Assembly (NCBI RefSeq): GCF_000439375.1
Contig: NZ_ATMI01000025.1
Coordinates: 1-39,874, forward strand
Length of the DNA stretch: 39,874 nt
Origin: Tatumella saanichensis
Lineage (GTDB): Bacteria > Pseudomonadota > Gammaproteobacteria > Enterobacterales > Enterobacteriaceae
Reading direction: 5' to 3'
Under the pieces are notes generated by a model. It was not told where the DNA came from. It saw only the letters and a list, made by a program, of their open reading frames with translations, and made no database searches. The position numbers and the translations under genes were made by a program. Below are positions 1 to 10,300 of the stretch, piece after piece. Every line of letters starts with the position of its first letter. Position 1 is the first letter of the stretch.

Positions 1-442
1 GGCGGTTATAGACACTCAAAAACTCATTGGTTACCTGATAGCGCTGGCTGTGGTCGAGATAGATACCATCTCCTTTGTTCTCTAGCGGATCACCGCCGGT
101 AACCACATTGACGATCAACCGCCCAGAAGAGAGGCGATCCAAGGTGGCCGTCATGCGTGCTGCCAGTGAAGGTGGCTGTAAGCCCGGACGTACCGCCACC
201 AGAAAGCGTAATTTACGGGTCAGCGGTGCAAGCGCCGAGGCCACCAGCCAAGAGTCCTCGCAACTTTTACCGGTGGGGATCAGTACGCCATAGTAGCCAA
301 GATTTTCTGCCGCCAGCGCAATTTGCTGCAGATAAGGGAGATCGACCGCTCGGCCGCCTTTCTGGGTGCCGAGATAACGGCCATCACCATGGGTCGGTAA
401 AAACCAGAAAATTTTCAGTGATTCTGTCGATGATCCGCTCAT
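1..442 (-). CDS. ssuD: FMNH2-dependent alkanesulfonate monooxygenase, N-terminal part (cut by window edge)
   Basis: Reads from an ATG at 442 leftward to the window edge without a stop, giving 147 residues of the N-terminus. The protein begins [20 protein letters not shown] and contains [16 protein letters not shown] and [21 protein letters not shown], which match the start of E. coli SsuD almost without gaps. SsuD is a cytoplasmic bacterial-luciferase-fold enzyme that uses reduced flavin and oxygen to release sulfite from alkanesulfonates, supplying sulfur when sulfate is scarce. An AGGA ribosome site lies 8 bases before the ATG (TCCT at 451-454 on the plus strand). It is divergent from a sigma-54 activator and is preceded by a -24/-12 promoter, so activator-dependent transcription is likely. 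The rest of the gene, and any transport genes beyond it, lie outside the window. Confidence 0.93.
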   Translation of the reverse strand, partial: MSGSSTESLKIFWFLPTHGDGRYLGTQKGGRAVDLPYLQQIALAAENLGYYGVLIPTGKSCEDSWLVASALAPLTRKLRFLVAVRPGLQPPSLAARMTATLDRLSSGRLIVNVVTGGDPLENKGDGIYLDHSQRYQVTNEFLSVYNR

Positions 443-510
443 ATCTTATTTCCTATATAACGTTATACGAAATTTTTCGTTAGCAATATTTCATTCAGAT
501 ATAAACCAAT

Positions 511-526
511 AGCAGGGATCATGCCA
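511..526 (-). promoter_or_regulatory. Sigma-54 (-24/-12) promoter of ssuD
   Basis: Read on the minus strand this is TGGCATGATCCCTGCT, with an extra T before it (TTGGCAT). The invariant GG (525-524) and GC (513-512) are separated by exactly 10 bases, as sigma-54 holoenzyme requires, and the flanks agree with the TGGCAC-N5-TTGC consensus. The predicted start is near 500, giving a leader of about 58 bases before the ssuD ATG. The divergent neighbour encodes a sigma-54 activator, which makes a chance match less likely. Confidence 0.82.
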
Positions 527-590
527 ACCTAAAATAAATTTATTATCATTTAAAAACAATAAGTTGCATTAGAATCCACTGCGCGAGAAT

Positions 591-638
591 TGTTGCCTTT
601 ACAACAGTTCCGATCTGCATGCTGTCGCAAACGCGACA
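591..638. promoter_or_regulatory. Two 16-bp palindromes, candidate activator enhancer sites
   Basis: TGTTGCCTTTACAACA (591-606) and TGTCGCAAACGCGACA (623-638) are inverted repeats of one design, TGTYGC-N4-RCRACA; the second has perfect 6-bp arms. Their centres are 32 bp apart, about three helical turns, so dimers would sit on the same DNA face. They lie about 98 and 130 bp upstream of the predicted ssuD start, a typical position for sigma-54 activator sites. An A+T-rich tract (531-562) separates them from the promoter and could help looping; no convincing IHF match was seen. Confidence 0.65.
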
Positions 639-697
639 ACCCTCCCCGATTGTCTCTCGTCAAGGTGAGCACTGACGGGTATGGTGAAGTCTGACCT

Positions 698-713
698 TGT
701 TGCCCGCGGAACA
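698..713. promoter_or_regulatory. Third, imperfect palindrome over the activator's ribosome-binding region
   Basis: TGTTGCCCGCGGAACA shares the TGTTGC-N4-NNAACA layout of the two upstream palindromes, with one mismatch between the arms. It ends five bases before the activator's ATG at 719. Binding here could repress the activator's own synthesis, but a single imperfect copy may be coincidental. Confidence 0.35.
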
Positions 714-718
714 CTGCC

Positions 719-2620
719 ATGAATACCGATATTGCCGAACTGATTGACCCGGCCTCACAGGCCCTGACACAGATCCTTGATCGTCTAGCCCCCGCGGATG
801 CCACGGTACTGATCTGTGGGGAGACAGGCAGCGGTAAAGAGGTCGTGGCCCGTTACCTGCATCAGCACAGTCCACGCCGAGATCGCCCCTTTCTGGCGGT
901 GAACTGTGGCGCGCTTAGTGAGCAGCTGGCGGAGTCAGAACTGTTTGGCTATGAGAAAGGCGCATTTACCGGTGCCAGCCAGCGTCATACCGGTTGGTTT
1001 GAAGCTGCGGAAGGCGGCACGTTGTTACTCGATGAGGTCGGTGAACTCAGCTTAGCGTTACAGGTGAAATTACTGAGGGTGCTGCAAGAGCGCGAAATTA
1101 CCCGTGTGGGTTCTCGCCAGCCAGTAAAAATCAATGTCCGGGTCATTGCCGCAACTCATGTAGATTTAACCACGGCCATCGCCGAACGGCGTTTTCGTGA
1201 AGATCTCTACTATCGTTTGAATGTGGCCTCGGTCAGCCTGCCGCCACTGCGGCAGCGTCCGCAGGATATTCCACAACTGGCTGATCATTTCCTCAGCCGC
1301 TACAGCCAACAACTGAACCGTCCTGGGATACGTCTTAGTGAGCAGGCACTGGAAAAACTGTGCCGCCATCCGTGGCCAGGTAATGTTCGCGAACTGGAAA
1401 ATGTGCTGTATAACACCCTACTGATGACCACAGGTCCGCGAATAGAAGCGGATGACCTCTCTATAAAGGCACGGCAACCACTCACTGCCGAGGAAACTGC
1501 CGCCACACCAGCGCAACACCTGCAACAGCTCATCAGTGTTGCGCTGCAAAATGGTACGCCGGACCTGTATCAGCAGGTCACCGATACCTTAGTCCGCCAA
1601 GCACTGACGCTGGCGGGGAACAATCAGTCGCAAGCGGCTGCCCTACTGGGGATCAGCCGTCATACCCTGCGCACCCACTTGGCCAGGCTCGGGGTGATCC
1701 GTCCACGGCGCAATCCGACACCTGGTCTGGCCATTCAGCCACAGACGCAGCCGGTGATCCGTATCGGTTATCAGCGCTTCGGTAATCTGGCGGTGGTCAA
1801 AGCAAGGCAGTCGCTGGAGCAACTGTTTAGTGCCCAAGGGGTAAGTCTGCGCTGGAGCGAATTTCCCGCTGGGCCGCAGATGTTACTGGCCCTAAATAAC
1901 GGCGATATTGATTTCGGCTCTACCGGTGAAGTGCCGCCGCTGTTTTCTCAGGCTGGCAGTGATCAGGCGATGTATGTTGGCTGGCAGCCTGCGGCACCGC
2001 AGAGTGTGGCACTGCTGGTGCCGCAACATAGCGCGATCCACACGCCAGCGGATCTGCAGGGCAAGCGTATTGCCGTGAATAAGGGTTCCAATGTGCACTA
2101 TTTGCTGTTGCAACTGCTCGACGAGACCGGTTTAACCGCCGCGGATGTAGAGGTGATTTACACCACGCCAGGGTTTCCGCTGTCTCCCAGTGACCAGCAG
2201 GCCGCTGATGCTTGGATGATGTGGGACCCAATACTCAGTGAGGCCGAATGCAGCGGCCAGTATCGGGTGATCGCCAATGGTCAGGGACGCGTAGATAATC
2301 ACCACTTCTATCTAGCGGGAAGAGAGTTTGTGCGCCGCCAACCGCAATGGCTGACATTACTACTGGCGGAACTCAAGCGTGCTGGTGAGTGGATAGAAGC
2401 CCATCCTGAAGAGAGCGTACAGCTGCTTTCTGGGGAGCATGGACTTTCTTGCCATACCCTACGTCAGGCACTGAGCCGCCACTGCCACCAGGTGTTTAGT
2501 ATGGATAACGGGATCATCCGTCAGCAACAGGTGATCGCCGATCGCTTCTATGCCCTCGGCTTATTACCGCGAGCGGTACGGATCCGTGATGCGGTTTGGT
2601 GCCGCGATAAAACGCATTAG
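719..2620 (+). CDS. Sigma-54-dependent activator fused to a C-terminal SsuA-like sulfonate-binding domain
   Basis: A 633-residue protein with three parts. Residues 10-250 are an AAA+ sigma-54 activation module: Walker A GETGSGKE (34-41), sigma-54 contact loop GAFTGA (81-86), Walker [10 protein letters not shown] (102-110), [10 protein letters not shown] (159-168) and WPGNVREL (219-226). Residues 290-325 are a Fis-type helix-turn-helix ([21 protein letters not shown]). Residues 346-633 are homologous along their length to SsuA: FPAGPQML (382-389), STGE (401-404), [11 protein letters not shown] (448-458) and DAWMMWDP (497-504). There is no N-terminal receiver or GAF domain and no signal peptide, so the binding domain must act in the cytoplasm as the sensor (inference). 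Activators of this family usually end with the helix-turn-helix, so a sensor placed after it is unusual. It is divergent from ssuD and followed by an SsuA-like gene, so control of sulfonate use is the simplest role. The start is the ATG at 719 with a weak GGA eight bases upstream. Confidence 0.9.
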   Translation: MNTDIAELIDPASQALTQILDRLAPADATVLICGETGSGKEVVARYLHQHSPRRDRPFLAVNCGALSEQLAESELFGYEKGAFTGASQRHTGWFEAAEGGTLLLDEVGELSLALQVKLLRVLQEREITRVGSRQPVKINVRVIAATHVDLTTAIAERRFREDLYYRLNVASVSLPPLRQRPQDIPQLADHFLSRYSQQLNRPGIRLSEQALEKLCRHPWPGNVRELENVLYNTLLMTTGPRIEADDLSIKARQPLTAEETAATPAQHLQQLISVALQNGTPDLYQQVTDTLVRQALTLAGNNQSQAAALLGISRHTLRTHLARLGVIRPRRNPTPGLAIQPQTQPVIRIGYQRFGNLAVVKARQSLEQLFSAQGVSLRWSEFPAGPQMLLALNNGDIDFGSTGEVPPLFSQAGSDQAMYVGWQPAAPQSVALLVPQHSAIHTPADLQGKRIAVNKGSNVHYLLLQLLDETGLTAADVEVIYTTPGFPLSPSDQQAADAWMMWDPILSEAECSGQYRVIANGQGRVDNHHFYLAGREFVRRQPQWLTLLLAELKRAGEWIEAHPEESVQLLSGEHGLSCHTLRQALSRHCHQVFSMDNGIIRQQQVIADRFYALGLLPRAVRIRDAVWCRDKTH

Positions 2621-2709
2621 TTAATGATTTTATTCTATTAAGTCCAGCGGAATTGTTTTGCTATGGTGTCCTGAAACCGATTAGTCGCTCTTATTATTCA
2701 GGAAAAGTA

Positions 2710-3657
2710 ATGAAAAAAACACTTCCCGCGCTGTTCTCTGCTTTACTGCTGCCGCTGCTGGTACAGTCCGCTTTCGCGGAAGCACCACCCAAAGTGGTCA
2801 ATATCGGTTTTCAGAAAGGCAATATCTTCGCCCTGCTGAAGTATCAGGGAGAACTAGATAAAGATTTCAAACAGAAGGGGATCACTGTCAACTGGGTGGG
2901 CTTTACCGCAGGTCCGCAGATGCTGGAAGGACTGAATGTCGGCAGTATTGATCTAGCCGCCACCGGTGATGCCCCGCCTGCCATTGCTCAGGCGGCGCAA
3001 ACCGACCTGGTCTATCTGGCCCATTCCCCGGCTAATCCGCTGTCTGAAGCCATTGTGGTACCACAGAACTCCACCATTAAAAGCGTGGCAGATCTGAAAG
3101 GTAAGCGTGTGGCGCTGAATAAAGGATCGGACGTTAACTATCTGCTGATTGCCGCCCTCAACAAAGCAGGACTAAGCTATAAAGATATCAAGCCGGTCTA
3201 CCTGACCCCAGGGGATGCCCGTGCGGCCTTCCAGACCGGTACCATTGATGCCTGGGCGATCTGGGACCCGTACTTAGCGGAAGTCGAAACCGATGCCCAT
3301 GCCCGTGAAGTGACTAATGCCAAAGGGATTGTGCCGCATTACACCTTCTTCCTGTCCAGCCGTAAGTTTGCAGAAACCTATCCACAAACCGCTAAAGATC
3401 TGATCACTGAACTGCAAAGTACTAGCCGCTGGGCCAACGAGCATCCGCAGCAAACTGCCGAGATCTTGGCAAAATCCACAGGTCTCGGGGTCAACATTTG
3501 GCAGACCACCCTGGCCCGTCAGACCTATGGAGCAGAACGCATGACCCCTGCGGTGTTTGCCGAACAGCAGGTGCTGGCGGATACCTTGACCAAAGCCGGA
3601 TTATTGCCGGTACCGGTTACCGTAAACAGCGCTACCTGGTCGCTGGATAAACAGTGA
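2710..3657 (+). CDS. ssuA: SsuA-like periplasmic aliphatic-sulfonate-binding protein
   Basis: The start is the ATG at 2710, with AGGA nine bases upstream and a clear signal peptide: positive MKK, a hydrophobic stretch, then AFA before the mature residue E24. A longer reading from a TTG at 2653 would bury this signal and is rejected. The 315-residue product carries the SsuA landmarks TAGPQMLEGLNVGSIDLAAT, ADLKGKRVALNKGSDVNYLL, LTPGDARAAFQTGTIDAWAI and WDPY. SsuA proteins bind alkanesulfonates in the periplasm and deliver them to the SsuBC transporter; no ssuB or ssuC is in the window. It lies 89 bases after the activator and is homologous to that protein's C-terminal domain. Motif by motif it is slightly further from E. 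coli SsuA than the activator domain is (ATGDAPP against STGDIPP), so its ligand could be another sulfonate. A hairpin follows the stop. Confidence 0.85.
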   Translation: MKKTLPALFSALLLPLLVQSAFAEAPPKVVNIGFQKGNIFALLKYQGELDKDFKQKGITVNWVGFTAGPQMLEGLNVGSIDLAATGDAPPAIAQAAQTDLVYLAHSPANPLSEAIVVPQNSTIKSVADLKGKRVALNKGSDVNYLLIAALNKAGLSYKDIKPVYLTPGDARAAFQTGTIDAWAIWDPYLAEVETDAHAREVTNAKGIVPHYTFFLSSRKFAETYPQTAKDLITELQSTSRWANEHPQQTAEILAKSTGLGVNIWQTTLARQTYGAERMTPAVFAEQQVLADTLTKAGLLPVPVTVNSATWSLDKQ

Positions 3658-3665
3658 TCCACCTC

Positions 3666-3690
3666 TGCCCCGTGAAGCGATGACGGGGCA
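3666..3690 (+). terminator. Probable terminator of the ssuA-like gene
   Basis: TGCCCCGT and ACGGGGCA form a perfect 8-bp stem with a 9-base loop, starting 9 bases after the ssuA-like stop. The downstream T-run is poor, so termination may be partial. Confidence 0.5.
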
Positions 3691-3840
3691 TCGTCTTACC
3701 AATCCCTACTCCTCACCCTGCCGCCCTGTCGCTGCACTCCATTTCGATTGACCGTCAGCAGTCACCCGCACTATCAGCGCTGTGAGAAATTGTATCGGTG
3801 ATGAAAGTCTGCAAGGCAGACCATTAACAAGGAGAGACGA

Positions 3841-3869
3841 TAACACCCAGCCTGACCGGCTGGGCGTTA
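3841..3869 (-). terminator. Terminator of lolCDE
   Basis: Two 12-base arms (3841-3852 and 3858-3869) surround a 5-base loop just beyond the lolE stop. The single mismatched position is A-C in plus-strand RNA but a G-U pair in minus-strand RNA, so the structure suits the minus-strand lol transcript. Confidence 0.6.
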
Positions 3870-3875
3870 TTGGGG

Positions 3876-5120
3876 CTATTGACCGCTCAGTACCCTGGCC
3901 GGGTCAATATGGCTGGCGCGGCGGGCCGGATACCAACTGGCGAGTAACGTCAGAATAATGGCAGTGATCAATACCGACCAGACATCCAGCCAGTGCAGTT
4001 CAGAAGGCAAGAAATCGATAAAGTAAATATCACCGGATAGGAAGTGGTGACCCGTCAGTTTTTCCAGTGCGCGGATAATTGCGGTCAAGTTGAGGGCACC
4101 GAACACCCCCACCACAACACCGGCGATACTGCCCGCCAGTCCTGCCAGCAGACCGTAGCAGATAAACACAGAGCGGATCAGACCGTTACCGGCACCCAAG
4201 GTGCGCAACACCGCAATATCACTGCTTTTGTCTTTTACCGCCATTACCAATGTAGAGACGATATTAAAGCAGGCAACGCCGATAACCAGGATCATCGCTA
4301 AGTACATGATGGCACGGATCATCTGGATATCATGGTACATATAGCCATAGGTACTGATCCAGTTACGAATGTAAACGTAACTGTGAGTCGTTTCCCCTGC
4401 TGCTCGCACCAGACTGACCGCCTTAAACGGATCTTTCATTTTCAGGGCGATACCGGTCACACTATCCCCCATCTCCAGATAACGCTGGGCATCCGCCAAC
4501 GGCACCAGCGCCAGGCTGTGATCGAGCATACCGCTGAGCTGTAGGATCCCTTCCACCTGCAGGCGAATACGCTTTGGCTGTAACAACCGGTTATCGCCGT
4601 CATTATTAGGGATCATCACCGTGATCCAGTCGCCGGTTTTTACCGACAAAGCTTTGGCAATACCGCCCCCCAGGATGATCTGCTGCTGCCCGGCATGGAA
4701 TCCGGCCCAGCGGTTATCCTGTACAAACTGAGGCAATGAACTCAGCCGTGGCTCCTGTGCGGGGTCTACCCCTTTAACCGTCAGTGCCTGCAATTTACTG
4801 GCACTCTCCACAAGTCCAGTAAAATTGATATATCCCGCCGCCGCGGCAATCCCTGGCACCTGTTCGATAGGTCCCAGCATTTGCTGCCACTGAGTAAAAG
4901 GCTGATGGACCGGCTCAATTTCCCCGTGTGGTACCACACTGAGGATACGTTCGTTTAATTGCTTCTCGAACCCGTTCATCGCACTAAGACCGATGATCAG
5001 CACCGCCACACCCAGGGCGATACCAACCGTCGAAATCACTGAGATCAGGGAGACCATTCCGCCGCGGCGGCGGCCGCGGCTAAAACGGAATGCCAGTAAC
5101 AGGGGTAACGGAACACGCAT
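3876..5120 (-). CDS. lolE: Lipoprotein-releasing ABC transporter membrane subunit LolE
   Basis: LolE pairs with LolC and two LolD ATPases in the inner membrane to lift mature outer-membrane lipoproteins out of the bilayer and hand them to LolA. The 414-residue protein equals the E. coli length and shows the family layout: one N-terminal transmembrane helix ([20 protein letters not shown]), the motif [12 protein letters not shown], a large periplasmic domain, and three C-terminal helices around residues 268-400 ending in [19 protein letters not shown]. The ATG at 5120 is preferred over the GTG at 5123 because AGGAG sits 7 bases before it and it gives the E. coli length; it overlaps the lolD stop by one base (TGATG), indicating translational coupling. 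Confidence 0.96.
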   Translation of the reverse strand: MRVPLPLLLAFRFSRGRRRGGMVSLISVISTVGIALGVAVLIIGLSAMNGFEKQLNERILSVVPHGEIEPVHQPFTQWQQMLGPIEQVPGIAAAAGYINFTGLVESASKLQALTVKGVDPAQEPRLSSLPQFVQDNRWAGFHAGQQQIILGGGIAKALSVKTGDWITVMIPNNDGDNRLLQPKRIRLQVEGILQLSGMLDHSLALVPLADAQRYLEMGDSVTGIALKMKDPFKAVSLVRAAGETTHSYVYIRNWISTYGYMYHDIQMIRAIMYLAMILVIGVACFNIVSTLVMAVKDKSSDIAVLRTLGAGNGLIRSVFICYGLLAGLAGSIAGVVVGVFGALNLTAIIRALEKLTGHHFLSGDIYFIDFLPSELHWLDVWSVLITAIILTLLASWYPARRASHIDPARVLSGQ

Positions 5121-5824
5121 CACAACGCTCCTGTCAGGCTGACATCCGTCGTTAACTGACCATCACGCATTTCCATCTGCCGGTTAAGACGTTTCGCCAG
5201 TTGCAGATCGTGGGTCACCACCAAAAAGGCAGTACCTTGGGTCTGATTCAGTTCTCCAAGCAGACGGAAAATCGCATCCGCATTGCGCGCATCCAGGTTA
5301 CCGGTAGGTTCATCTGCCATCACCAAGCTCGGACGGTTGACTAGGGCACGGGCAATGGCGACACGCTGGCGCTCTCCCCCTGACAGTTCAGAAGGACGGT
5401 GACTGGCACGGGCTGCCAGACCCACGGCTTCGAGCATCTCGGTGGCCCGTTGAAAGGCTTCCCTGCTGTTTTTCTTACCAATCAGTAACGGCATCGCCAC
5501 GTTCTCTAGTGCCGAGAAATCCGGCAACAGGTGGTGAAACTGATAAATAAAGCCCAGTTCACGGTTACGCAGTTCCGCTTTGGCCGCCGCTGACATCTGA
5601 TTCAGCGACTGACCTTTAAACAACACTTCCCCAGAAGTCGGCGAATCCAAACCGCCCAGTAAGTGCAACAGGGTACTTTTCCCCGAACCGGAACTGCCGA
5701 CAATCGCCGTCATCTCCCCAGGATGCAGGCTGAAGGAGACATTTTTCAGCACATCGGTATGGACGCTGCCTTCCTGATAACGTTTGCAGAGCTGGCTGCA
5801 TTCCAGTAATAACGGATTATTCAT
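5120..5824 (-). CDS. lolD: Lipoprotein-releasing system ATP-binding protein LolD
   Basis: The 234-residue ATPase subunit of LolCDE, located on the cytoplasmic face of the inner membrane. Visible motifs are Walker A GSSGSGKS, the signature [16 protein letters not shown], Walker [10 protein letters not shown] and the switch histidine in [10 protein letters not shown]. The [20 protein letters not shown] segment is diagnostic of LolD among related MacB-type ATPases. The start is placed at [16 protein letters not shown] (5824); 24 more codons are open upstream but lie inside lolC and do not match the family. The start overlaps the lolC stop by 8 bases and the end touches lolE, so the three genes form a tight operon. 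Confidence 0.96.
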   Translation of the reverse strand: MNNPLLLECSQLCKRYQEGSVHTDVLKNVSFSLHPGEMTAIVGSSGSGKSTLLHLLGGLDSPTSGEVLFKGQSLNQMSAAAKAELRNRELGFIYQFHHLLPDFSALENVAMPLLIGKKNSREAFQRATEMLEAVGLAARASHRPSELSGGERQRVAIARALVNRPSLVMADEPTGNLDARNADAIFRLLGELNQTQGTAFLVVTHDLQLAKRLNRQMEMRDGQLTTDVSLTGAL

Positions 5825-7016
5825 AACGTAATGCCTCAGCAGGTTGAACGGCGGCCGCGCGCCATGCAGGGTAAAGAGTAGCCAGTAAGGCCACAATCAT
5901 GGCCGTCAGGCCGATAGTCACCACCTGCAACGGATCGATGTCCACCGGCAGTTGTGCGCCATCAAGGAACAGGCCAATCACCGGCAGCAGATTATTCAGC
6001 TGACTGGAAAGCAGCACGCCACCTAGCGATCCTAATAGAGCTCCAGCAATACCGGCACTCGCCCCTTGTACCATAAATACGACGGTCACCTGTGCCCGGG
6101 TCAGACCCTGAGTTTGCAAAATGGCAACTTCTGACTGTTTTTCCATAATCAGCAGGCCCAAAGAGGTAATGATATTAAAGGCCGCTACCGCAACAATCAG
6201 GCTCAGCAACAACCCCATCATATTTTTTTCCATGCGCACAGCTTGGAACAGATCTCCTTTGCGTTCACGCCAGTCTTTCCATTGCAAGCCAGGAGCAAGC
6301 GTCTGCTGAGAAAGGGAATCTACATCTAAAGGATGGTCCAGCCATAACCGCCAGCCGGTAATATTACCCTGCGGATAATGCATTACCCGTGAAGCATCTT
6401 GTTGGTTCACCAAGATCTGGTAACTGTCGACTTCGCTGTTAGCCGCATAGGTACCCGCTACGGTGAATATACGCTCACTCGGTACCCGCCCCATCGGCGT
6501 AAACTGACTGACTGATGGCACCATCAATCTCAGGGTATCGCCGCTCTGAACTCCTAGCTGACTGGCTAACGCTTCCCCGAGGATCACTCGGTAACTCCCC
6601 GGCTGCAGGGCATTGGCAGAACCGGTGACCAGATAAGGCAGCAGCGGGTCTTTTTCTCCTGGGTTGATGCCGAGCATCACTCCTACCGAGACACTGTGGG
6701 CGCTTTGTAGCACTACATCAGCGGTAGTCAGCGGCGCGACGCGCGAGACACCTTGTAGATGCAGGCTGTCCGCGGGGATCTGCTGAGGATTGATACTGCC
6801 GCTGTCGCTGGTGACCACTGCTTGAGGCATCAGTCCGAGGATATTGCCCTCTAACTGATGTTCAAACCCGTTCATCACCGACAACACAGTGACCATCGCC
6901 AATACCCCCAAGGTGATGCCGATAGCCGATAACCATGAGACAAACCGGCCGAACCGGTCAGATGCGCGTCCGCGCATATAGCGCAGACCAATAAACAAAG
7001 CTACGGGTTGATACAT
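5817..7016 (-). CDS. lolC: Lipoprotein-releasing ABC transporter membrane subunit LolC
   Basis: A 399-residue protein, the same length as E. coli LolC, beginning [20 protein letters not shown]. It has an N-terminal transmembrane helix ([20 protein letters not shown]), the conserved [20 protein letters not shown], a periplasmic domain that in this family recruits LolA, then three C-terminal helices ([20 protein letters not shown] and following) and the ending [14 protein letters not shown]. It is the first gene of lolCDE and is divergent from mfd, so the operon promoter should lie in 7017-7304. That stretch also holds an ATTGGTG/CACCAAT inverted repeat (7052-7058 and 7066-7072 plus 100, i.e. 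7152-7172) of unknown role. Confidence 0.96.
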   Translation of the reverse strand: MYQPVALFIGLRYMRGRASDRFGRFVSWLSAIGITLGVLAMVTVLSVMNGFEHQLEGNILGLMPQAVVTSDSGSINPQQIPADSLHLQGVSRVAPLTTADVVLQSAHSVSVGVMLGINPGEKDPLLPYLVTGSANALQPGSYRVILGEALASQLGVQSGDTLRLMVPSVSQFTPMGRVPSERIFTVAGTYAANSEVDSYQILVNQQDASRVMHYPQGNITGWRLWLDHPLDVDSLSQQTLAPGLQWKDWRERKGDLFQAVRMEKNMMGLLLSLIVAVAAFNIITSLGLLIMEKQSEVAILQTQGLTRAQVTVVFMVQGASAGIAGALLGSLGGVLLSSQLNNLLPVIGLFLDGAQLPVDIDPLQVVTIGLTAMIVALLATLYPAWRAAAVQPAEALRYE

Positions 7017-7304
7017 GAAATCCGTCCCAGACGGTTGCCTGAAATTCAGTATCAGGATGATAAAGGAGCACGGCAGATTAAGAAACCCTGAGGCCCTGAT
7101 TGCGAGGTAAAGTTATCTGATAAAAGCCTTTTACTGATTGAAAGGGTCGTGATTGGTGATTTTTCCACCAATGCTGGCGGCAAAATCTACGCGTTACTGA
7201 ACCGGCTACGCTGTGCCACAGATAAATGTGCGGTGAAAGATGATCCTCATCACTTTCTGTGGAATCATAGGGTTCTGCAAACCCGGAGAGAATGATTAGC
7301 CCTT

Positions 7305-10300
7305 ATGTCCGATACGACAAGTTATTCCCTGCCAGTGAAGGCCGGCGATCATCGTCAGCTGGGCCAACTGACAGGTGCAGCCTTGGCGGCTGAGTGTGCC
7401 GATATTGCCACCCGTCATGGCGGCCCCGTATTATTGGTCACCCATGATATGCAATCAGCCCTGCAACTGCAGGGAGAAATCAGTCAGTTTACCTCTCTGC
7501 CGGTCAATACGTTACCGGACTGGGAGACCCTGCCTTACGACAGTTTCTCCCCTCATCAGGATATTATTTCCGCCCGTCTGTCGACGCTGTATCAGCTCCC
7601 CAACCTGACGCAGGGTATCTTGATCCTGCCGGTAAATACCCTGATGCAACGCGTCTGCCCACACAGTTTTCTACAGGGGCATGCGCTGGTGATGACCCGC
7701 GGGCAAAAACTCTCGCGAGACCTGTTGCGTGAACAGTTAGATCAGGCCGGTTACCGCCACGTCGACCAAGTGATGGAGCATGGGGAATTTGCTATCCGTG
7801 GCGCCCTGCTAGACCTGTTCCCAATGGGCAGCGATCAGCCCTATCGTATCGACTTTTTCGATGATGAAATCGATAGCCTGCGGGTGTTTGATACCGACAG
7901 TCAGCGGACCCTCGAAGAAGTCGAGGCCATTAATCTGCTACCGGCCCACGAGTTCCCGACCGATAAAGCTTCAATTGAGCTATTCCGCAGTCAGTGGCGT
8001 GAACATTTTGATGTGCTGCGTGAACCGGGGCATATCTATCAACAGGTCAGTAAAGGGACCCTACCGGTCGGCATCGAGTATTGGCAGCCGCTATTTTTTG
8101 TCGATCCTTTGCTGCCGCTGTTCGACTACCTGCCTGCCGGTACCTTGATTGTCAGTTGCGGTGAATTACTGCCCGCCAGCGAGCGTTTCTGGCAAGATAC
8201 CCAGCAACGCTTTGAAAACCGTCGTGTCGATCCACTGCGTCCGTTACTGGCTCCCGCAGAATTATGGTTGCCACCGGAATCACTGATGACCGTCTTAAAA
8301 CACTGGCCAGTGATGCGCCTGTCGGTCGACGAAGTCAGTGATAAAGCGGCCAATACCAACTTAGATTACCGACCGCTGCCGGATATCAGCCTACAGACCC
8401 AAGCCAAGAACCCGCTGGAACCGCTGCGTAAATTTACCGAATCCTTTGGCGGGGCGATTGTGTTTTCGGTAGAGAGCCAAGGCCGCCGAGAACGCATCCA
8501 AGAGCAGTTAAGCAAAATTAAAATTCGCCCTACCGAAATCCAGTCCCTCAGTCAGGCTGATACCGCGGGTTACTACTTGATGATCGGTCCGGCGGAGCAT
8601 GGCTTTATCGATACCCGCCGCCAGCGTGCGCTGATTTGTGAAACTGACTTACTGGGTGAACGGGTGGTCCGGCGTAAGCAGGATGCCCGCAAGACCATAA
8701 ATCCCGATGTGCTGATCCGCAACCTTGCCGAGCTGCATCCAGGCCAGCCGGTGGTGCATCTGGAGCATGGCGTTGGCCGTTACGCAGGCATGACCACACT
8801 GGAGACTGGCGGCGTCAAAGGTGAATACCTGATGCTGAAATATGCCAATGATGCCAGCTTGTATGTGCCGGTCTCTTCGCTGCATCTGATCAGCCGCTAT
8901 GCCGGAGGTGCCGACGATAATGCGCCGCTGCATAAACTGGGTAGCGACAGTTGGAGCCGGGCCCGCCAAAAAGCTGCCGAAAAGGTGCGCGATGTGGCCG
9001 CCGAACTGTTGGATATCTATGCCCAGCGAGCGGCTAAAACCGGTTTTGCCTTCCGCCACGATCGCGAGATGTATCAGAAGTTTTGTGAAGGTTTCCCTTA
9101 CGAAACCACCAGCGATCAGGCGCAGGCGATCAACGCGGTTCTCAGTGATATGTGTCAACCGCTGGCGATGGACCGACTGGTGTGTGGTGATGTCGGCTTT
9201 GGTAAAACCGAAGTGGCGATGCGTGCCGCGTTCTTAGCAGTGGAAAATAACAAACAGGTGGCGGTGCTGGTACCGACTACCCTATTGGCCCAGCAGCACT
9301 ATGACAACTTCCGCGACCGCTTCGCGGACTGGCCAGTGCGAATTGAAATGCTGTCACGTTTCAGAACCACCAAAGAGCAGAATGACGTCCTGAAGCAGGC
9401 CAGCGAAGGGAAAATCGATATTCTGATCGGTACCCATAAGCTGCTGATGAGCGACTTGAAATGGCATGACCTTGGGTTATTGATCGTCGACGAAGAGCAC
9501 CGCTTCGGGGTGCGCCATAAAGAGCGTATCAAGGCGATGCGTGCGGATGTGGATATCCTGACCCTGACCGCCACGCCTATCCCGCGAACCCTGAATATGG
9601 CGATGAGCGGCATGCGCGATCTGTCGATTATTGCCACCCCACCGGCGCGGCGCTTAGCAGTGAAAACCTTTGTTCGCGAATACGATGATTTGGTGGTGCG
9701 CGAGGCGATCCTCCGTGAAGTATTGCGCGGTGGTCAGGTCTATTACCTGTACAACGACGTGGAGAATATCAATAAAGCGGCGGAACGGCTGGCGGCACTG
9801 GTGCCGGAGGCTCGGGTGGGCATTGGCCACGGTCAGATGCGTGAACGGGAACTGGAACGGGTAATGAATGATTTTCACCACCAGCGGTTCAATGTGTTGG
9901 TGTGTACCACCATTATCGAAACCGGTATCGATATCCCTAGTGCCAACACCATTATTATCGAACGGGCAGATCATTTTGGTCTAGCGCAGTTGCACCAGTT
10001 GCGCGGCCGAGTTGGCCGTTCTCATCACCAAGCCTATGCTTGGCTGCTGACACCGCATCCAAAAGCGATGACCACCGATGCCAAAAAGCGTCTGGAAGCC
10101 ATCGCCTCCTTGGAAGATCTCGGTGCCGGTTTTGCCCTCGCCACCCATGACTTGGAAATCCGCGGTGCCGGTGAATTACTGGGTGATGAACAGAGCGGCC
10201 AGATGGAAACGCTGGGCTTTACCCTATATATGGAGTTACTGGAGAACGCTGTCGAGTCGTTGAAAGCCGGTCGCGAGCCATCGTTGGAAGATTTAACTAG

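Noticed and set aside
2647-2662. A second sigma-54-like promoter before the ssuA-like gene (GG...TTTTGCT)
   Set aside because: The GG and GC pairs are 9 rather than 10 bases apart and the -24 flank is poor; such spacing changes usually abolish activity.
2653-2709. TTG start adding 19 residues to the ssuA-like protein
   Set aside because: It would bury the signal peptide; the ATG at 2710 has a good ribosome site and a classic signal sequence.
3801-3840. Small hairpin (GTCTGC-AAG-GCAGAC) and an AAGGAG without a gene before the lolE terminator
   Set aside because: The 8-codon frame is too short and no frame follows the ribosome-like site; probably chance or decayed sequence.
7292-7393. A 33-codon frame starting at ATG 7292 that overlaps the mfd start
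   Set aside because: Its ribosome site spacing is poor and the coding potential is only in the mfd frame.
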